Shown: piece after piece, positions 46,554-55,081 of the stretch
Layout of the letters: every line of letters begins with the position of its first letter
How positions within the stretch are numbered: position 1 is the first letter of the stretch
Made by a program: the position numbers and the translations under genes
The notes under the pieces: generated by a model
Told to the model about the DNA's origin: nothing
What the model saw: the letters and a program-made list of their open reading frames with translations, nothing else
The model's database searches: none
Origin: Clostridiales bacterium
Lineage (GTDB): Bacteria > Bacillota > Clostridia > Christensenellales > Aristaeellaceae
Assembly (NCBI GenBank): GCA_015056125.1
Contig: SVGW01000002.1
Span: forward strand, 1-64,000
Direction: 5' to 3'
Length of the DNA stretch: 64,000 bases

Positions 46554-47717
46554 ATGTCTGAAAATCATGCCGCCCATGCCGCCCCCGTTCTCACCCTTGC
46601 CCCCGAAGCCGGGGATAAGCTGATGCTGGAAAAAGCCGTAGATGCGCTGAATGAACTGAAAGCGCCCGCCGCCCCCGATGCCGCCGAAGCTTTGGATGCC
46701 GGCCTTACCGAAGAAGAAAAGGCTCAGGTGGAGGCCTTTGCCAAAACCATCGATCTGACCAACCCCGACCATGTGATGCTCTATGGCGCGGACGCCCAAA
46801 AGAAAATTTCCTCCTTTTCCGATACCGTGCTGGAAGGCGTGCAGACCAAGGATACCGGCGACGTGGGAGATATGCTTTCCGATCTCATCGCCAATCTCAA
46901 AGAATTCAATGTATCCGGCGAAAAGCCCAAGGGGCTTCGCGGCCTGTTTTTTAATGCCAAAAAACAATTGGCCGCCGTGCAGGCGAAATATGAAGACGTA
47001 TCCGCCAATGTAAGCGTCATCGCCGGCAACCTGGAAAAGCACCAGGTGCAATTGCTCAAGGACGTGGCCATGTTCAATCATCTCTATGATATGAACCTCA
47101 CCTACTTCCACGAGCTCACCCTCTATATCGTGGCCGGTGAAAAACGGCTGAAGGAAGTGCGCGATACCGATCTTAAGGCCCTCCAGGACGCCGCCCGGGA
47201 AAGCGGAGACGCCATGGACGCCCAGAAGGCCAACGACCTGGCAGCTCAATGCGATCGCTTTGAAAAGAAGCTCCACGATCTTAAACTCACCCGCCAGGTA
47301 TCCCTCCAGATGGCGCCCCAGATCCGCCTTTTGCAAAATAATAATTCCCTGCTGGTAGAGCGTATTCAGTCCACGCTGGTGAATACCCTGCCTCTGTGGA
47401 AGAATCAGATGGTGCTGGCCCTGGGGCTGCATCATTCCCAGCAGGCCATGCAGGCTCAGCGCGCCGTGACCAATATGACCAATGAACTGCTGAAAAAGAA
47501 CGCTGAAACCCTGAAAATGGGCACCATCGAAACAGCCAAAGAATCCGAGCGGGGCGTGATCGACCTGGAAACGCTGGTGGCCACCAACCAATCCCTGATC
47601 GACACCATCAATGAAGTGGCCCGCATCCAGCAGGAAGGCCGCCAGAAGCGCTTTGAAGCCGAAAAGACCCTGGCCACCATGGAAAAAGAACTGAAGCAAA
47701 AGCTGCTTACGATGTAA
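46554..47717 (+). CDS. telA: TelA-like toxic anion resistance protein
   Basis: LRGLFFNAKKQLAAVQAKYEDVSANVSVIAGNLEKHQVQLLKDVAMFNHLYDMN...VLALGLHHSQQAM...TNELLKKNAETLKMGTIETAKESERGVIDLETL. Confidence 0.93.
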   Translation: MSENHAAHAAPVLTLAPEAGDKLMLEKAVDALNELKAPAAPDAAEALDAGLTEEEKAQVEAFAKTIDLTNPDHVMLYGADAQKKISSFSDTVLEGVQTKDTGDVGDMLSDLIANLKEFNVSGEKPKGLRGLFFNAKKQLAAVQAKYEDVSANVSVIAGNLEKHQVQLLKDVAMFNHLYDMNLTYFHELTLYIVAGEKRLKEVRDTDLKALQDAARESGDAMDAQKANDLAAQCDRFEKKLHDLKLTRQVSLQMAPQIRLLQNNNSLLVERIQSTLVNTLPLWKNQMVLALGLHHSQQAMQAQRAVTNMTNELLKKNAETLKMGTIETAKESERGVIDLETLVATNQSLIDTINEVARIQQEGRQKRFEAEKTLATMEKELKQKLLTM

Positions 47718-47729
47718 AGGGAAAATTAT

Positions 47730-47771
47730 GCGGGAAGACCTTTCTTTCAGGAGACAGAAAGGCCCTCCCGC
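47730..47771 (+). terminator. Hairpin downstream of telA
   Basis: GCGGGAAGACCTTTCTTTCaggagacaGAAAGGCCCTCCCGC, similar in plan to the dnaB hairpin. Confidence 0.6.
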
Positions 47772-47790
47772 AAAATAAGGAGGTTGCCCC

Positions 47791-48327
47791 ATGAAATTGC
47801 GTTCCGGCGTGGCTTTTCTGCTGATGCTCTGCCTGGTAATCGCCGCCCTTGGCATCGGTGCATACCAGGGATGGAGCGATGAAAGAAAAGCGGTAGAGGA
47901 AACCTATGCAGGCTTGGAAAAAATGATTCAGGCCCGGGTGGAATCTGCCTATAATCTGATCACGGTGGCCAGCCGCCACCTGCCGGAAACGGATGCACCT
48001 ATGGCTCAACTGATCAGCGCACGGGATATATTGGAAAGCAACGCCGGCCTCCCTCAAAAAGCTGCGGCCAATGAATTGCTTTCCCAAAGCGCCCATCAGA
48101 TCCTCTCTTCCCTTTCGGCTCTTCCCTCTGTGCAAAGCGACAGCAGGGATAAGATGTATGTGGAAAGCTATCTGCCTCAAATGCTGGAGGAAAGCCAAGC
48201 GCGCACGGCAGGCGCCCTCTATAATACCGCTGCCGCCGCCTTTAACCGGGAACTGGAAGAAAGCCTCAGCGGCTTTCTGGCCCGGCTGCTGGGCGTAAAG
48301 CCTGCGGAAGAATTTGTGAGCCCTTAA
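47791..48327 (+). CDS. LemA-like membrane protein
   Basis: N-terminal TM then Y-AGLEKMIQARVESAYNLITVASRHLP...YNTAAAAFNRELEESLSGFLARLLGVKPAEEF. Confidence 0.75.
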   Translation: MKLRSGVAFLLMLCLVIAALGIGAYQGWSDERKAVEETYAGLEKMIQARVESAYNLITVASRHLPETDAPMAQLISARDILESNAGLPQKAAANELLSQSAHQILSSLSALPSVQSDSRDKMYVESYLPQMLEESQARTAGALYNTAAAAFNRELEESLSGFLARLLGVKPAEEFVSP

Positions 48328-48345
48328 CGAAAGGAGAAAGATACC

Positions 48346-49086
48346 GTGCGCAAATTAACGGCGTTATTTCTGGCATGCCTGCTGCTTGTGTGCTCTCTCT
48401 TTTCTGCCCAGGGCGAAATCCAGTATCCTGCGGCCCAAGGCACAGTGACGGACCTGGCAGGGGTGCTCAGCGATGAAACGGAAAAGGATTTAGCCGCCCT
48501 TTCCACATTGCTGGAAAAAGAAACCAAAGGCCATTTCTACGTAGTCACCCGCCACTTTCTGGGTGGGAAAGAAACCTCCCTCTATGCTCAGGGCCTGTTT
48601 GACCATTGGCAGCTGGGAGAAAACGACGGGCTGCTGCTGATGGTGGTAGGCGAAGAGCGCTTTGCCCTTTTCCTTGGCGAAAACGCGCAAAAAGCCCTGC
48701 CCGGTGAAAGCCGCACCGCTCTGCTTGGCGCTTTCCGCACAGCCTATCTGAATAGGGAATACGACCAGGCCACAGCAGCGCTGGCGTCCTCCCTGGCCAA
48801 TACCCTTTCCCATGCCCAGGGAAAAGCCATTTCCCTTGCCGGCCTCTTTGGCCAGGAAGAAATAAAAGCCACCCCCGCCCCCCAAACCTGGGAACAAATC
48901 CGCCAGGATATGAGCGGGCTGTGGCAGGATATGTTTGGCGAAGTAACCAAAGAAGCGGAAGAATGGAAAGAAGAGCAAAACCGGGAGGAAGTGAAATCCA
49001 ACTGGAAAACCGTCCTCATCTGGGGGCTGGTGATCTATTTCCTGTTCTTTAGAAAAAAGAAACGGAAGAAGAAAAGAAGGCGGTAA
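48346..49086 (+). CDS. TPM-domain (YgcG-like) membrane protein
   Basis: GTVTDLAGVLSDETEKDLAALSTLLEKETKGHFYVVTRHFLGG...GENDGLLLMVVGEERFALFLG; likely GTG start. Confidence 0.85.
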   Translation: MRKLTALFLACLLLVCSLFSAQGEIQYPAAQGTVTDLAGVLSDETEKDLAALSTLLEKETKGHFYVVTRHFLGGKETSLYAQGLFDHWQLGENDGLLLMVVGEERFALFLGENAQKALPGESRTALLGAFRTAYLNREYDQATAALASSLANTLSHAQGKAISLAGLFGQEEIKATPAPQTWEQIRQDMSGLWQDMFGEVTKEAEEWKEEQNREEVKSNWKTVLIWGLVIYFLFFRKKKRKKKRRR

Positions 49087-49089
49087 GCC

Positions 49090-50277
49090 ATGCGGCTTTG
49101 CATGATCTCTCTGGATGCAGTATCCCATACGGATGCGGACAGGCTTTTGCGCCTGCCCGTCCTTTCTGCGCTCCGGGAAAAAGGTGTATTCTGCGATCAG
49201 GTGCGCACGGTGTATCCCACCATCACTTATCCGATTCACGCCTCCCTGATCACCGGCTGCTATCCCGAAAGCCACGGCATTGGCCATAATCAGCCCTTTC
49301 AGCCCGATACCCCCAAGGCGCTGAGAAAATGGTACTGGGAGCACGGGCAGATTCAGAAGAAAACGCTGCATCAGGCCGCCCGAGAGCAGGGCATGAGCGC
49401 TGCTTCCATTCTTTGGCCGGTTACGGGAAAAAGCAAATATATCCAAAAGAATTTTCCCGAAGTGCTGCCCCTACCTGGGGAAAGCGCCGTGGTGAAAATG
49501 CTGCAATACGCTTCCCCTCTCTGGCTTTTGCACATGGAGCTTTTATACGGGAAGCAGCGAAAAAGTATTCGCCAGCCTGATTTGGATGAATATGCCGCTC
49601 TGCTTTCTGAAAAGCTCTATGCTTCCCGCCGCCCGCCGGATCTGTTTACCCTGCACCTGGTGGACTGCGATTCCATGCGCCACTGGCATGGGGTGGATAG
49701 CCCGGAAGCCCAAAGCGCTATGGAGCGGCTGGACCGGCACGTGGGCCAGGTGATCCGGGCTATTGAAAAAGCCGGGCTGATCAACGATACGATCATCTGC
49801 ATCGTCAGCGACCATGGGCAGAAGGACGCCCCCTGCGGCGTGCTGCTGGATACCCATTTAAAGGCAGCCTGCGGCGCCCGGGCGCAAACCCTGGGCATGG
49901 GCGCCTATATTTTCGGCGATGACCTGAAAAAGGCGGAAGAAACCCTCATCGCCCATCAGAAGGAATGGAAAATCGCCCGGATTTTAAAGGATCAAGATCT
50001 GCGCGCCCTCCGTGCCCCCAGGGATGTGAAGCTGGCGGTGGAAGCGGAAGATGGCTGCTGCTTTATTGATGAAGCCGAGGAAACCTTTGGAGAGCACGGT
50101 TTTTCCCTGAATGAGCCCCAGGCGAAAACGCTGCTTTGGCTCTGCGGCCCGGGGGTAAAAAAAGGGGTTCAGCTTAAGGGAGCCAACCTGGTGGATATCG
50201 CCCCCACGCTGGCCAAGCTGCTGGGGCTTTCCTTGCCCGATGCCGAGGGCAAAGTTTTAACCGATGCACTTCTATAA
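49090..50277 (+). CDS. Alkaline phosphatase superfamily / ectonucleotide pyrophosphatase-like phosphodiesterase
   Basis: MISLDAVSHTDADRL..VRTVYPTITYPIHASLITGCYPESHGI...LFTLHLVDCDSMRHWHG...IVSDHGQ. Confidence 0.88.
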   Translation: MRLCMISLDAVSHTDADRLLRLPVLSALREKGVFCDQVRTVYPTITYPIHASLITGCYPESHGIGHNQPFQPDTPKALRKWYWEHGQIQKKTLHQAAREQGMSAASILWPVTGKSKYIQKNFPEVLPLPGESAVVKMLQYASPLWLLHMELLYGKQRKSIRQPDLDEYAALLSEKLYASRRPPDLFTLHLVDCDSMRHWHGVDSPEAQSAMERLDRHVGQVIRAIEKAGLINDTIICIVSDHGQKDAPCGVLLDTHLKAACGARAQTLGMGAYIFGDDLKKAEETLIAHQKEWKIARILKDQDLRALRAPRDVKLAVEAEDGCCFIDEAEETFGEHGFSLNEPQAKTLLWLCGPGVKKGVQLKGANLVDIAPTLAKLLGLSLPDAEGKVLTDALL

Positions 50278-50320
50278 ACCAATCACAGGCACATTGCCCA
50301 TATGCCAAAGCCCCCTTCCC

Positions 50321-50384
50321 ATCCGGATCGGTTTTCGGAGGGAGCGCGAGGGAGGGGCTTTTGAGGCAAAAGCCTCTCCCTCGC
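50321..50384. repeat. Intergenic hairpin family E, copy 8
   Basis: catccggatcggttttcggaggga + gcgagggaggggcttttgaggcaaaagcctctccctcgc. Confidence 0.9.
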
Positions 50385-50412
50385 AAAATATTCCTCAGAA
50401 CGGAGTGATTCC

Positions 50413-51276
50413 ATGGCCGGAACGGCAACGGTAACCTTCTTCCACCATTCGGGTTTTTCGGTAGAAATTCAGGATACGCTGCTGGTGTTTGACTACTGGC
50501 GGGGCGAAAATAACGAGCTGCCCAAGGCGGCCCAACTGAAAAACCAGGAGCTGGAAAAATATAAGCAGATCCTGATTTTCGTAACCCATGATCATGAGGA
50601 CCACTTTGACGAAGCCATCTATGCCCTGGATCACGAAAAACTGCCCATCACCTATGTGGTAAGCGATGATCTGCCCATTGGTAAGCGGGGCAAGCGCATG
50701 AAGGCCGGGGAAACCTTAAAGATCGGGGAAACGGAAATCCGCGCCTTTGATTCCACAGATAAGGGCGTATCCTTCTATGTGACGGTGGGGAGCATGCATG
50801 TGTTTCACGCAGGGGACTTGAACCTGTGGCACTGGCGGGAGGAAAGCACCCTGCGGGAAATCGCCCAGGCGGAAAATGCCTATTACGAAGCGGTGCGCCC
50901 CATTGAACGGCTGCCCATCGATATCGCCATGTTCCCGGTGGATCCCCGGATGGGCGGGCTCTTTGACGCCGGGGCCAATCATTTTATCATGGCCGTAAAA
51001 CCCCGGCTCTTTATTCCTATGCACTGGCAGGGCCGTCCCGAGGTGGCGCTGGATTTTGCACGCCGGGGCCGCACCAAGTATACCGAAACCCTGGCCCTCA
51101 CCAAGCCCCGGGAGCGGGCAGAACTGGCCTTTACCGAGCACGAGCTGCGCATTCATGTATTCACCCTGGCCCCGGACGCTTTCAAGGAGCAAGAACCAGA
51201 ACCCGAAGTGCCCCTGGAAACGGCCTACGCCCCCGGCGATCCTTTCTCCGATACCGATCTGCCTGTGAAGCTGTGA
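50413..51276 (+). CDS. MBL-fold metallo-hydrolase
   Basis: FVTHDHEDHFDEAI, MHVFHAGDLNLWHW, FDAGANHFIMAVKPRLFIPMHW. Confidence 0.85.
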   Translation: MAGTATVTFFHHSGFSVEIQDTLLVFDYWRGENNELPKAAQLKNQELEKYKQILIFVTHDHEDHFDEAIYALDHEKLPITYVVSDDLPIGKRGKRMKAGETLKIGETEIRAFDSTDKGVSFYVTVGSMHVFHAGDLNLWHWREESTLREIAQAENAYYEAVRPIERLPIDIAMFPVDPRMGGLFDAGANHFIMAVKPRLFIPMHWQGRPEVALDFARRGRTKYTETLALTKPRERAELAFTEHELRIHVFTLAPDAFKEQEPEPEVPLETAYAPGDPFSDTDLPVKL

Positions 51277-51299
51277 TAGGCTACGAGAGCAGGGGCCTT

Positions 51300-51492
51300 C
51301 TCGGCCCCCGTACCCCCGCGCCAGAGGACATCGTCCTCTGGACTCCGGTATGCGACACGCAAATTTTATGAAACCTTGAGGTTTCCGCAAGAAGCTTGAG
51401 AAAACGGAAAAGCAATTTCACGGGCACATAAAAAACGCGAACCCGCCAAGAGAGAAAGCGAGCTTTCTCCTCTGGCGGGTTTTCGCGTTTTC
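51300..51492 (-). repeat. Dispersed repeat family C, copy 2
   Basis: Minus strand: AAAACGCGAAAACCCGCCAGAGGAGAAAGCTCGCTTTCTCTCTTGGCGGGTTCGCGTTTT then gtgcccgtgaaattgcttttccgttttctcaagcttcttgcggaaacctcaaggtttcataaaatttgcgtgtcgcataccggagtccagagga. Confidence 0.8.
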
Positions 51493-51675
51493 CCAGATGC
51501 AAGGCATCCGGCTGGCGGCATATATGCCGCCGTGCCCGTGGGCGACAACCGTTACTCGGCGCTGCACCGGCACGTTATTTTGATATGGCGATTGCAACAT
51601 CCGGAGAATGGGTCCAGGGGCAATGCCCCTTGCGGGGCGGAGGGGCGGAGCCCCCCATCATTCCCCCTACTCAAA

Positions 51676-51701
51676 AAGCGGCACTGCTCACAGCGCCGCT
51701 T
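51676..51701. repeat. Left copy of duplicated terminator hairpin flanking element A2 (26-bp direct repeat)
   Basis: aagcggcactgctcacagcgccgctt; identical at 51959-51984. Confidence 0.85.
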
Positions 51702-51958
51702 CAGTTTGTCGAAAAAGTATTTTCGACAAACTGCGAATGGAAGTCAGCTAAAGCAGTCTTCCATTCGATCCATCACATTTACTGCAAAAATGACTTTCCA
51801 GCCCTGTGAAAAGGGCTGGAAAGCCTATTTTTGCGGCCGTAAATTGATATAGGAAGCGGAATACTTCCGCTCCTCGCCGCCGCACATGTCGCCGGCTGCG
51901 GATTTCAGTCGAAGGGCAGCGACCCTTCGACGCATCCCAAGGGTTTTTTGACAGTCTG
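51702..51958 (+). mobile_element. Putative non-autonomous mobile element, family A copy 2 (A2, 257 bp)
   Basis: Same termini as 9439-9809 (cagtttgtcgaaaaagtattttcgacaaactg ... gggttttttgacagtctg). Lacks about 114 bp present in copy 1. Confidence 0.78.
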
Positions 51959-51984
51959 AAGCGGCACTGCTCACAGCGCCGCTT
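51959..51984. repeat. Right copy of duplicated hairpin flanking A2; overlaps nth 3' end
   Basis: aagcggcactgctcacagcgccgctt; nth stop codon lies inside it. Confidence 0.85.
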
Positions 51985-52642
51985 CTTTTTGTGTTGTTTC
52001 CTTCGGTTTTTTCAGCATATCCGGATGCCTGGCCGCCTTGCAAAGAGGCTTTAGGCTGCAATTTTCGCAATCGGGCCGCTGGGAATGGCACACCCGCCGC
52101 CCATGATAAATGAGCCAGTGATGCGCGTGATTCCAATCCTGCTTGGGGATGGCTTTCATCAACTGCTTTTCCGTTTCCTCCACCGTTTTGGCCTCCACCA
52201 GGCCCAGGCGGTTGCTCACCCGAAACACGTGGGTATCCACCGCCATGGCGGGCACACCAAAGGCATTGGCCAATACCACATTGGCAGTTTTCCGGCCCAC
52301 CCCGGGCAGGGCCGTCAATTCCTCCATGGTGGAAGGCACCTGTCCCCCATGCTTTTCCATGATGAGCCGGCAGGCTTCCACGATATTTTTTGCTTTGGTA
52401 GTAAAGCCGCAGCTTTTTACGTAGGGATAGAGGATTTCCGGGGTGGTTGCCGCCATGGACGCGGGATCGGGAAAATCCCGGAATACTGCCGGGGTAACCA
52501 TGTTTACCCGCTTATCCGTGCACTGGGCAGAGAGAATGGTAGCCACCAAGGTTTCATACGGATTGGAAAAATTCAGCTCCGGCCGGGCCTCCGGATACAG
52601 CCGTGAAAGCTCTTCCAGGATCGCTTTTTTGGATACGCGCAT
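51971..52642 (-). CDS. nth: Endonuclease III
   Basis: LVATILSAQCTDKRVN, LPGVGRKTANVVLANAFG, VDTHVFRVSNRLGL, C-x6-C-x2-C-x5-C Fe-S motif (CHSQRPDCENCSLKPLC). Confidence 0.96.
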   Translation of the reverse strand: MRVSKKAILEELSRLYPEARPELNFSNPYETLVATILSAQCTDKRVNMVTPAVFRDFPDPASMAATTPEILYPYVKSCGFTTKAKNIVEACRLIMEKHGGQVPSTMEELTALPGVGRKTANVVLANAFGVPAMAVDTHVFRVSNRLGLVEAKTVEETEKQLMKAIPKQDWNHAHHWLIYHGRRVCHSQRPDCENCSLKPLCKAARHPDMLKKPKETTQKEAAL

Positions 52643-52643
52643 C

Positions 52644-53162
52644 CTATTTCACTGCCCTTTCAAAGGTTTTCCGATATTTGAGCAAAAGATAGAGCACAAA
52701 GGTGTAAATGGGATAGGCCACCACATTCACCACCAGCCTTGTGATGATATAGCCAGTAGCCTTTCCGTAGCCCATCAGATAGGCCCACAGAGTATTAAGC
52801 CCCGCATAGCAGATGATGGATACCAATGCCTGGGCCAGCAAAATCCGCCACAGTTTCATGGGCTCCTTATGCAAAAGCAAGCCATAAAACAGCCCCGTGC
52901 AAAGGGCGGAGAGGGTGTAGCCCAAATAAAAGCTGCCCCCGGAAAAAATGGCCGCGCCAATCACATCGGCAATCACCGCCACAGTAATGGAGGCGATGGG
53001 CCCAAAGAGCATGCCGGTAATGGCAATGGGAATAAACCCGAAGGACAATTCCAGGGTGCCCGGAATGATACGGAATTTGAGAATCTCCGCCATCACCACA
53101 TTCAATGCCGTGAGCATGGCCAGCATGGTAAGTTCCTTGGCTTTCAGCGCCCGAAACTTCAT
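52644..53162 (-). CDS. ECF transporter S component, folate-type (FolT-like)
   Basis: Six-TM S-component pattern: MLAMLTALNVVMAEILKFRIIPGTLELSFGFIPIAITGMLFGPIASITVAVIADVIGA. Confidence 0.78.
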   Translation of the reverse strand: MKFRALKAKELTMLAMLTALNVVMAEILKFRIIPGTLELSFGFIPIAITGMLFGPIASITVAVIADVIGAAIFSGGSFYLGYTLSALCTGLFYGLLLHKEPMKLWRILLAQALVSIICYAGLNTLWAYLMGYGKATGYIITRLVVNVVAYPIYTFVLYLLLKYRKTFERAVK

Positions 53163-53258
53163 ATGTATCGCCCCCTTTTTTTCACCCGATCATTGTAACA
53201 ATATTCCCGAAAAAAAGCAAGATTGCCCCAAAGCAAATACAGGAAAGAAGCAATCAAC

Positions 53259-53912
53259 TCATGCTTCTTTGCGCCAATCCAGCAGCGCAATGCCTGGCTG
53301 CTGCGCAAGGTCCCCCAAGGTGATGCGGATCAGGGGCATCGATTCAAGCCCCTTTTCCCCCATCAGGGAAAGAAATTCTTCCACCCCTGCAATGGGCCAG
53401 TCGGCGTTCACTTCCGTTTTATAATGCATGGGGATCACCACCCGGGGATGAAGAAGTTCCACGGTTTTCTTCGCATCCTCGGGGCCCATGGTGTAATATC
53501 CGCCCACAGGGAGCATCAGCACATCCACTTTTCCAATCTTCCTGATCTGCTCTTCATCCGGCGGAACGCCAAGATCCCCCAAATGCACGATGGATAAATC
53601 CTCCGCTTCCATCTTCATGATCAGATTGCTTCCCCGCTTTTGCCCTTTCACTTCATCGTGAAAGGAAGGAAGCGCCGTGATGCGCACATCGGGGCTCACC
53701 TGCCACAAGCCTTCGCTGTCCACAATGGCAGGGGTACCCGCCACTTTTTCCACAAAATTATGATCTCCGTGGCCGTGGGACACCGTGACGGCATCCGCCC
53801 GTACACTTTTCATGGGATAGCCCACATGGCCATCGTAGGGATCGGTGAGAATTGAAAAGCCTCTCTGGCATTCCAGCAAAAACTGGGCATGACCGTGATA
53901 AGAAATCAGCAT
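53259..53912 (-). CDS. UPF0173-type metal-dependent hydrolase (MBL fold)
   Basis: ISYHGHAQFLLE...ILTDPY...VTVSHGHGDHNFV...IVHLGDLGVPP...VVIPMHYKT. Confidence 0.88.
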   Translation of the reverse strand: MLISYHGHAQFLLECQRGFSILTDPYDGHVGYPMKSVRADAVTVSHGHGDHNFVEKVAGTPAIVDSEGLWQVSPDVRITALPSFHDEVKGQKRGSNLIMKMEAEDLSIVHLGDLGVPPDEEQIRKIGKVDVLMLPVGGYYTMGPEDAKKTVELLHPRVVIPMHYKTEVNADWPIAGVEEFLSLMGEKGLESMPLIRITLGDLAQQPGIALLDWRKEA

Positions 53913-54403
53913 GCTTTTTCTCCTTTCTCTTCAAGGGCTGCCAGGATCATTTTGCCCGCCGCAGAGGGCAGGGGCATATGCTGCCGCTGCAAAAGGGCGA
54001 TCATAGGGGGAAGCTTCCGGGCAAGAGTATCCCATTCGCCCCCATCCAGGCATTTGAGGGTTAAGCGGATGGGCGCAAGGGGCTGATGGGGAATGGGCGT
54101 ATCCGCTTTGATCAGGCGCAAAGCCAGAAAATACAGATACGCATCCTCTTCCCGGGGCGAAAATGCCCTGGGCATGGGCAACCCTTCCATTAGCACGCGG
54201 TAGGTATCCTCGGTTGCGTCAATCCGGGCCATCCCCCCCGATATCGCCACCGTAAATCCGGCCCTACGGATTTTTTCTTCCGCATCCGCCAAATGCCTTG
54301 GAAAATCGCTGATCAAAAGGCCTTCTTCCCCCTGATCCCGCCTCAAAAAGCCCCGGGAAATCAGTGGACGCAAAAGGGCGCGCCAACCATTCAGCGCGCT
54401 CAT
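53906..54403 (-). CDS. Conserved-looking protein of unknown function
   Basis: ORF overlaps neighbours by a few bases within an operon; no recognised motif. Confidence 0.5.
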   Translation of the reverse strand: MSALNGWRALLRPLISRGFLRRDQGEEGLLISDFPRHLADAEEKIRRAGFTVAISGGMARIDATEDTYRVLMEGLPMPRAFSPREEDAYLYFLALRLIKADTPIPHQPLAPIRLTLKCLDGGEWDTLARKLPPMIALLQRQHMPLPSAAGKMILAALEEKGEKAC

Positions 54404-54837
54404 GATTTGCCTGCGGGGCAAAACTTGATATGTAATTCATGCATGGCGGCAAACTGACCCTGCAGATCCAACTGATATTTCAAATTTACTTCGCCCACCG
54501 ACTCATCATCCACCTGATATTTCACCTGGGTGGCATATACCCCCATATCCAATGCTCCAAAGGGGGTGACATAGCTGCCCTCAAAACGGCGGCCCTTTTC
54601 AAACACCATGCTGGTGGAAAAGGCCCCCGCCCGCTGCATGGTCACTACGCCCCCATCCATGGTAAGGGTTACATCATGGGCCTGGTTATCGGGTTGGGTT
54701 TCAGTATAATCAATGCGCCAGCCTTCTTTTTCCCCGGAAAGGGTGCCGGTGGTGAGCAGCCGCACGGTATCCGGCTTTTCCTCTTCCCCGGACTGGGACC
54801 AGCCGGTTACGGATACAAGCACTTGTTTCTTTGCCAT
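54400..54837 (-). CDS. DUF1934 (YwiB-like) beta-barrel protein
   Basis: QVLVSVTGWSQSGEEEKPDTVRLLTTGTLSGEKEGWRIDYTET...VTMQRAGAFSTSMVFEKGRRFEGSYVTPFGALDMGVYA. Confidence 0.78.
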   Translation of the reverse strand: MAKKQVLVSVTGWSQSGEEEKPDTVRLLTTGTLSGEKEGWRIDYTETQPDNQAHDVTLTMDGGVVTMQRAGAFSTSMVFEKGRRFEGSYVTPFGALDMGVYATQVKYQVDDESVGEVNLKYQLDLQGQFAAMHELHIKFCPAGKS

Positions 54838-54977
54838 TTTCTTTATCCTCCCGGTATTTCTAAAAATACCATTTTCAGTATAGCAGATTCCTTGCCGCCA
54901 TGCAAGAAAAGCAGGGCAACGGCCTTGTAAAACCTGTAAATTATTTCGATTGTTTTACGGTTCTGTGTCGATTTTTG

Positions 54978-55006
54978 TTGCATTTCATGGAAAGGATTGG
55001 TATACT
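54978..55006 (+). promoter_or_regulatory. Sigma-A-type promoter of moxR operon
   Basis: TTGCAT - 17 bp - TATACT. Confidence 0.65.
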
Positions 55007-55081
55007 ATAAGATAATCGGGGACAGGCTATATGCGAGCCCTTTCCCCTAAACCTTTTTGCTCCCCATGAAAGGAGAAGCCT

